Positions 23,586-25,831 of a DNA stretch of 25,831 bases are shown one piece after another. This DNA is from TMP-24 sp964600685 (GTDB lineage: Bacteria; Pseudomonadota; Alphaproteobacteria; Rhodobacterales; Rhodobacteraceae), in contig CAZRKU010000042.1 of the NCBI GenBank assembly GCA_964600685.1, forward strand, positions 1 through 25,831, in the 5' to 3' direction. A program made the position numbers and the translations under genes. The notes beneath the pieces were generated by a model. It was not told the origin of the DNA. It did not search any database and saw nothing but the letters and a program-made list of their open reading frames with translations. Position 1 is the stretch's first letter. Each line of letters starts with the position of its first letter.

Positions 23586-24722
23586 TCAGCGCCCCTTCCA
23601 GATCCAGCCGCCGCCGAGAATGCGGCTCGATCCGGTTTCATAGAATACGCAGGCCTGGCCAGGGCTGACGCCATCTTCGGGGTCGAGCAGTTCGACCGAC
23701 GCTTCGGTGGCCGAGAGCGGCCGGATCACCGCCGGGCGCGGCGGGCGGGTGGAGCGGATCTTGACCGAAACCTGCCGTTCCGCCGCGCTGTCGAAAGCCG
23801 CGCCGCCCAGCCAGTTGATCTCGCGTACCGGGATGGTGCGGGTGGCGAGCGCTTCTTTCGGGCCGACGATCACGCGGCGGGTATCGGGGTCGAGCCGGAT
23901 GACATAGAGCGGATCGCCGGTGCCGCCGATGCCGAGGCCGCGACGCTGGCCGATCGTATAGTGGATGACGCCGCGATGGGGGCCGAGGACGTTGCCTTCC
24001 AGATCGACGATCTCGCCGGGGTCTGCCGCGCCGGGACGCAGCTTTTCGATGACGCTCGCATAATTGCCGTTCGGGACGAAGCAGATGTCCTGACTGTCGG
24101 GCTTGTCGGCGACCGACAGTCCGTATTTCGCGGCCAGCGCCCGGGTTTCGGCCTTGGATGCCAGATGACCGAGCGGGAAGCGCAGGAAGGCCAGCTGCTC
24201 AGGCGTGGTCGAGAAAAGGAAGTAGGACTGGTCGCGGTTCGCATCGGCGGCGCAATGCAGTTCCGGCCCCCCTGCGCCGGTCTTGCGCTGGATATAATGG
24301 CCGGTCGCCATGCAGTCTGCATCAAGGTCGCGCGCCGTCGCCAGCAGATCCTTGAACTTCACCCGTTCGTTGCAGCGGATGCAGGGAACCGGCGTCGCCC
24401 CCGCCAGATAGGCGTCGGCAAACTCCTCGATCACCGCCTCGCGGAACATGTTTTCATAGTCAAGGACATAGTGGGGAAATCCCATCGCCTCGGCCACGCG
24501 GCGGGCGTCGTGGATGTCCTGCCCCGCGCAGCAGGCGCCCTTTTTCGCCAGCGCCGCGCCGTGATCGTAGAGCTGAAGCGTGACGCCGACCACATCGTAA
24601 CCTTCTTCCTTCAGCATCGCGGCCACGACGGAACTGTCGACGCCGCCCGACATGGCAACGACGACCCGCGTATCGGCGGGGGCCTTGGCGAAGCCAAGCG
24701 AGTTGAGGGCGAGGTCTTTCAT
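23586..24722 (-). CDS. mnmA: tRNA-specific 2-thiouridylase MnmA
   Basis: Puts sulfur on C2 of U34 in the tRNAs for Lys, Glu and Gln. 378 residues. The PP-loop SGGVDSS is at 25-31. The catalytic cysteine pair is Cys114 (in PVPCIRCNERVKF) and Cys214 (in DSQDICFVPNGNY). TGHY, DQSYFLF and the C-terminal barrel (PGQACVFYE) complete the family pattern. A short extra N-terminus (MKDLALNSLGFAKAPADT) precedes the PP-loop. ATG at 24722 lacks a recognisable Shine-Dalgarno; two copies of CCCTGACCC stand directly before it. It is convergent with lpxB and divergent from sciP. Confidence 0.96.
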   Translation of the reverse strand: MKDLALNSLGFAKAPADTRVVVAMSGGVDSSVVAAMLKEEGYDVVGVTLQLYDHGAALAKKGACCAGQDIHDARRVAEAMGFPHYVLDYENMFREAVIEEFADAYLAGATPVPCIRCNERVKFKDLLATARDLDADCMATGHYIQRKTGAGGPELHCAADANRDQSYFLFSTTPEQLAFLRFPLGHLASKAETRALAAKYGLSVADKPDSQDICFVPNGNYASVIEKLRPGAADPGEIVDLEGNVLGPHRGVIHYTIGQRRGLGIGGTGDPLYVIRLDPDTRRVIVGPKEALATRTIPVREINWLGGAAFDSAAERQVSVKIRSTRPPRPAVIRPLSATEASVELLDPEDGVSPGQACVFYETGSSRILGGGWIWKGR

Positions 24723-24743
24723 GGGTCAGGGTCCGGGTCAGGG
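24723..24743. repeat. Tandem direct repeat before mnmA
   Basis: gggtcaggg occurs at 24723-24731 and 24735-24743 with a 12-base period, directly against the mnmA start codon on the other strand. It replaces the ribosome binding site one would expect there. Confidence 0.5.
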
Positions 24744-24840
24744 AGATGCGCAGGAATATAGGAAAATTGCAGATACTCACAAGGCCGGGTTTCATCTGCC
24801 GTTAAATCGGATGGACGACCCTGCCCATCGGTGAAGGAAA

Positions 24841-24851
24841 GGGGGGGGGGG
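24841..24851 (+). promoter_or_regulatory. G11 tract at the sciP ribosome binding site
   Basis: Eleven G stand 3 bases before the sciP ATG, preceded by gaaggaaa. Part of it must act as the Shine-Dalgarno region. The length is unusual and may be a sequencing artefact, given the poly-G problem at 4821-4896, or a real slippery tract that changes spacing. Confidence 0.5.
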
Positions 24852-24854
24852 ACG

Positions 24855-25133
24855 ATGTTCCTGAAGAAAATCGACGGTCCAAGGGCCGTGACCCTGCCGG
24901 ACGGCACGGTGATGACCCGCGCCGATCTGCCCGCACCCGAGACACGGCGCTGGGTCGCCAGCCGCAAGGCGCGGGTGGTCAGGGCGGTGGCCTATGGGCT
25001 GATCGGCCGCAAGGAAGCGCTGGAGCGCTATGGTCTGTCAGAGGAGGAGTTTGAACTCTGGCGCACCGCGGTCGAGGTTTTCGGGGAGAAAGCGCTGAAA
25101 GTCACGGCAATACAAAAATATCGTCAACTTTAG
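24855..25133 (+). CDS. sciP: CtrA inhibitor SciP (DUF1153)
   Basis: Small helix-turn-helix protein that in Caulobacter binds CtrA and blocks its activation of target promoters. 92 residues, the family size. The conserved body DGPRAVTLPDGTVMTRADLP, TRRWVASRKARVV and AVAYGLIGRKEALERYGLSEEEFELW marks DUF1153 with its helix-turn-helix. I chose ATG at 24855 (MFLKKIDGPRA) because the family starts here; a frame extension upstream only translates the G-tract. ctrA follows 95 bases downstream on the same strand, so inhibitor and target are adjacent and may share regulation. Confidence 0.9.
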   Translation: MFLKKIDGPRAVTLPDGTVMTRADLPAPETRRWVASRKARVVRAVAYGLIGRKEALERYGLSEEEFELWRTAVEVFGEKALKVTAIQKYRQL

Positions 25134-25228
25134 GGTGTAATTCGCGATAAGGTTGTATTCGTAACAGCTGATTAACCATTTGCGGTAATGGTCAGCGGTA
25201 ATGAACTCTTTAACGCGGAGTGCGGCCG
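25134..25228 (+). promoter_or_regulatory. ctrA upstream region with possible CtrA half-sites
   Basis: This A/T-rich spacer contains ATTAACCATT (25171-25180), resembling the TTAACCAT half of CtrA sites, and a second TTAA at 25210-25213. accatt (25175-25180) and aatggt (25187-25192) form an inverted repeat, and gcggtaatg is directly repeated at 25182-25190 and 25195-25203. The full TTAA-N7-TTAA box is not present. GGAG at 25217-25220 is the ribosome binding site of ctrA, with 8 bases spacing. Confidence 0.45.
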
Positions 25229-25831
25229 ATGAGAATTCTTCTGGTGGAAGACGATCCTACCACGTCCCGCAGCATCGAGCTGATGCTGACCCATGCAAAC
25301 CTCAACGTCTATTGCACGGACCTTGGGGAAGAGGGGATCGATCTCGCCAAACTCTATGATTATGACCTGATCCTTCTGGATCTGAATCTGCCGGACATGA
25401 ACGGCCACGATGTGCTTCGCCAGCTGCGCCTGTCGAAGATCGACACGCCGATCCTGATCCTGTCGGGCGCCGACGATACCGAAAGCAAGATCAAGGGCTT
25501 CGGCTTCGGCGCCGACGATTACATGACCAAACCCTTCCATCGCGAAGAACTGGTGGCGCGGATCCATGCGATCATCCGCCGGTCCAAGGGCCATGCGCAG
25601 TCGGTGATCCGCACCGGCCATATCAACGTCAATCTGGACGCCAAGACCGTGGATGTCGACGGGCTGCCCGTGCATCTGACCGGCAAGGAATATCAGATGC
25701 TTGAGCTTCTGAGCCTTCGCAAGGGCACGACACTGACGAAGGAGATGTTCCTCAACCATCTCTATGGCGGCATGGACGAGCCGGAGCTGAAGATCATCGA
25801 CGTCTTCATCTGCAAGCTGAGGAAGAAGCTG
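25229..25831 (+). CDS. ctrA: Response regulator CtrA (3' partial)
   Basis: OmpR-type two-component response regulator; in Caulobacter it controls the cell cycle, and in Rhodobacterales motility and gene transfer agent production. 201 residues are visible before the window ends, about 30-36 short of a full protein. The receiver domain starts MRILLVEDDPTT with the acidic pair, the phosphoacceptor Asp51 in LILLDLNLPDMNG, Ser79/Gly80 and Lys101 in MTKPFHREELVARI. The winged-helix DNA-binding domain (LTGKEYQMLELLSLRKGTTLTKEMFLNHLYGG, then IIDVFICKLRKKL) is cut near its recognition helix. It lies directly downstream of its known antagonist gene sciP. Confidence 0.95.
   Translation, partial: MRILLVEDDPTTSRSIELMLTHANLNVYCTDLGEEGIDLAKLYDYDLILLDLNLPDMNGHDVLRQLRLSKIDTPILILSGADDTESKIKGFGFGADDYMTKPFHREELVARIHAIIRRSKGHAQSVIRTGHINVNLDAKTVDVDGLPVHLTGKEYQMLELLSLRKGTTLTKEMFLNHLYGGMDEPELKIIDVFICKLRKKL

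Noticed and set aside
1..25831. Search for tRNA, rRNA, CRISPR, insertion sequences, toxin-antitoxin or defence modules
   Set aside because: No cloverleaf, repeat-spacer array, transposase or such gene pair was seen; the reading frames are explained by housekeeping, envelope and transport genes.

Overview
The window is high-GC DNA from an alphaproteobacterium, most likely a member of the Rhodobacteraceae. The evidence for this is a CtrA orthologue beginning MRILLVEDDPTT next to a SciP/DUF1153 gene, the gene order pyrH-frr-uppS-cdsA-dxr-rseP-bamA-skp-fabZ-lpxA-lpxI-lpxB with LpxI in place of LpxH, an agl-type alpha-glucoside operon, and codon use dominated by G/C at third positions. The sequence is a draft scaffold: it holds a 10-base N gap at 4897-4906, next to artificial-looking homopolymer runs.

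Region 1 (2-2473, + strand) is the 3' end of an alpha-glucoside uptake and use operon: the GH13 alpha-glucosidase aglA (5' end outside the window) and the ATPase aglK. Region 2 (about 2478-10271, - strand) is a dipeptide/oligopeptide-type ABC importer, read right to left: an AraC-family regulator, a Tat-exported family 5 solute-binding protein, two permeases and one fused double ATPase. A possible 46-aa membrane ORF follows the ATPase. A strong hairpin separates the binding-protein gene from the permeases, and the region upstream of the binding-protein gene holds a cluster of inverted repeats.

Region 3 (10344-23496) is core metabolism. miaA (tRNA modification, - strand) is divergent from a long + strand envelope cluster: UMP kinase, ribosome recycling factor, undecaprenyl diphosphate synthase, CDP-diglyceride synthase, DXP reductoisomerase, the site-2 protease RseP, a 54-aa single-membrane-span protein, BamA, a Skp/OmpH chaperone, FabZ, LpxA, LpxI and LpxB. 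Together these make isoprenoid carrier lipid, phospholipid precursor and lipid A, and build the outer membrane. lpxD, common between skp and fabZ in other bacteria, is absent here.

Region 4 (23586-25831) holds mnmA (tRNA 2-thiolation, - strand), then sciP and the 5' part of ctrA on the + strand. CtrA is a master response regulator (cell cycle in Caulobacter; motility and gene transfer agents in Rhodobacter), and SciP is its known antagonist.

I saw no tRNA, rRNA, CRISPR array, insertion sequence or defence system. Most of the window is ordinary conserved content. The items most worth a second look are a two-copy intergenic hairpin repeat, the palindrome cluster upstream of the peptide-binding gene, the small membrane ORFs, the sciP-ctrA intergenic region, and several doubtful start codons. 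Nothing here amounts to a clearly new biological system.
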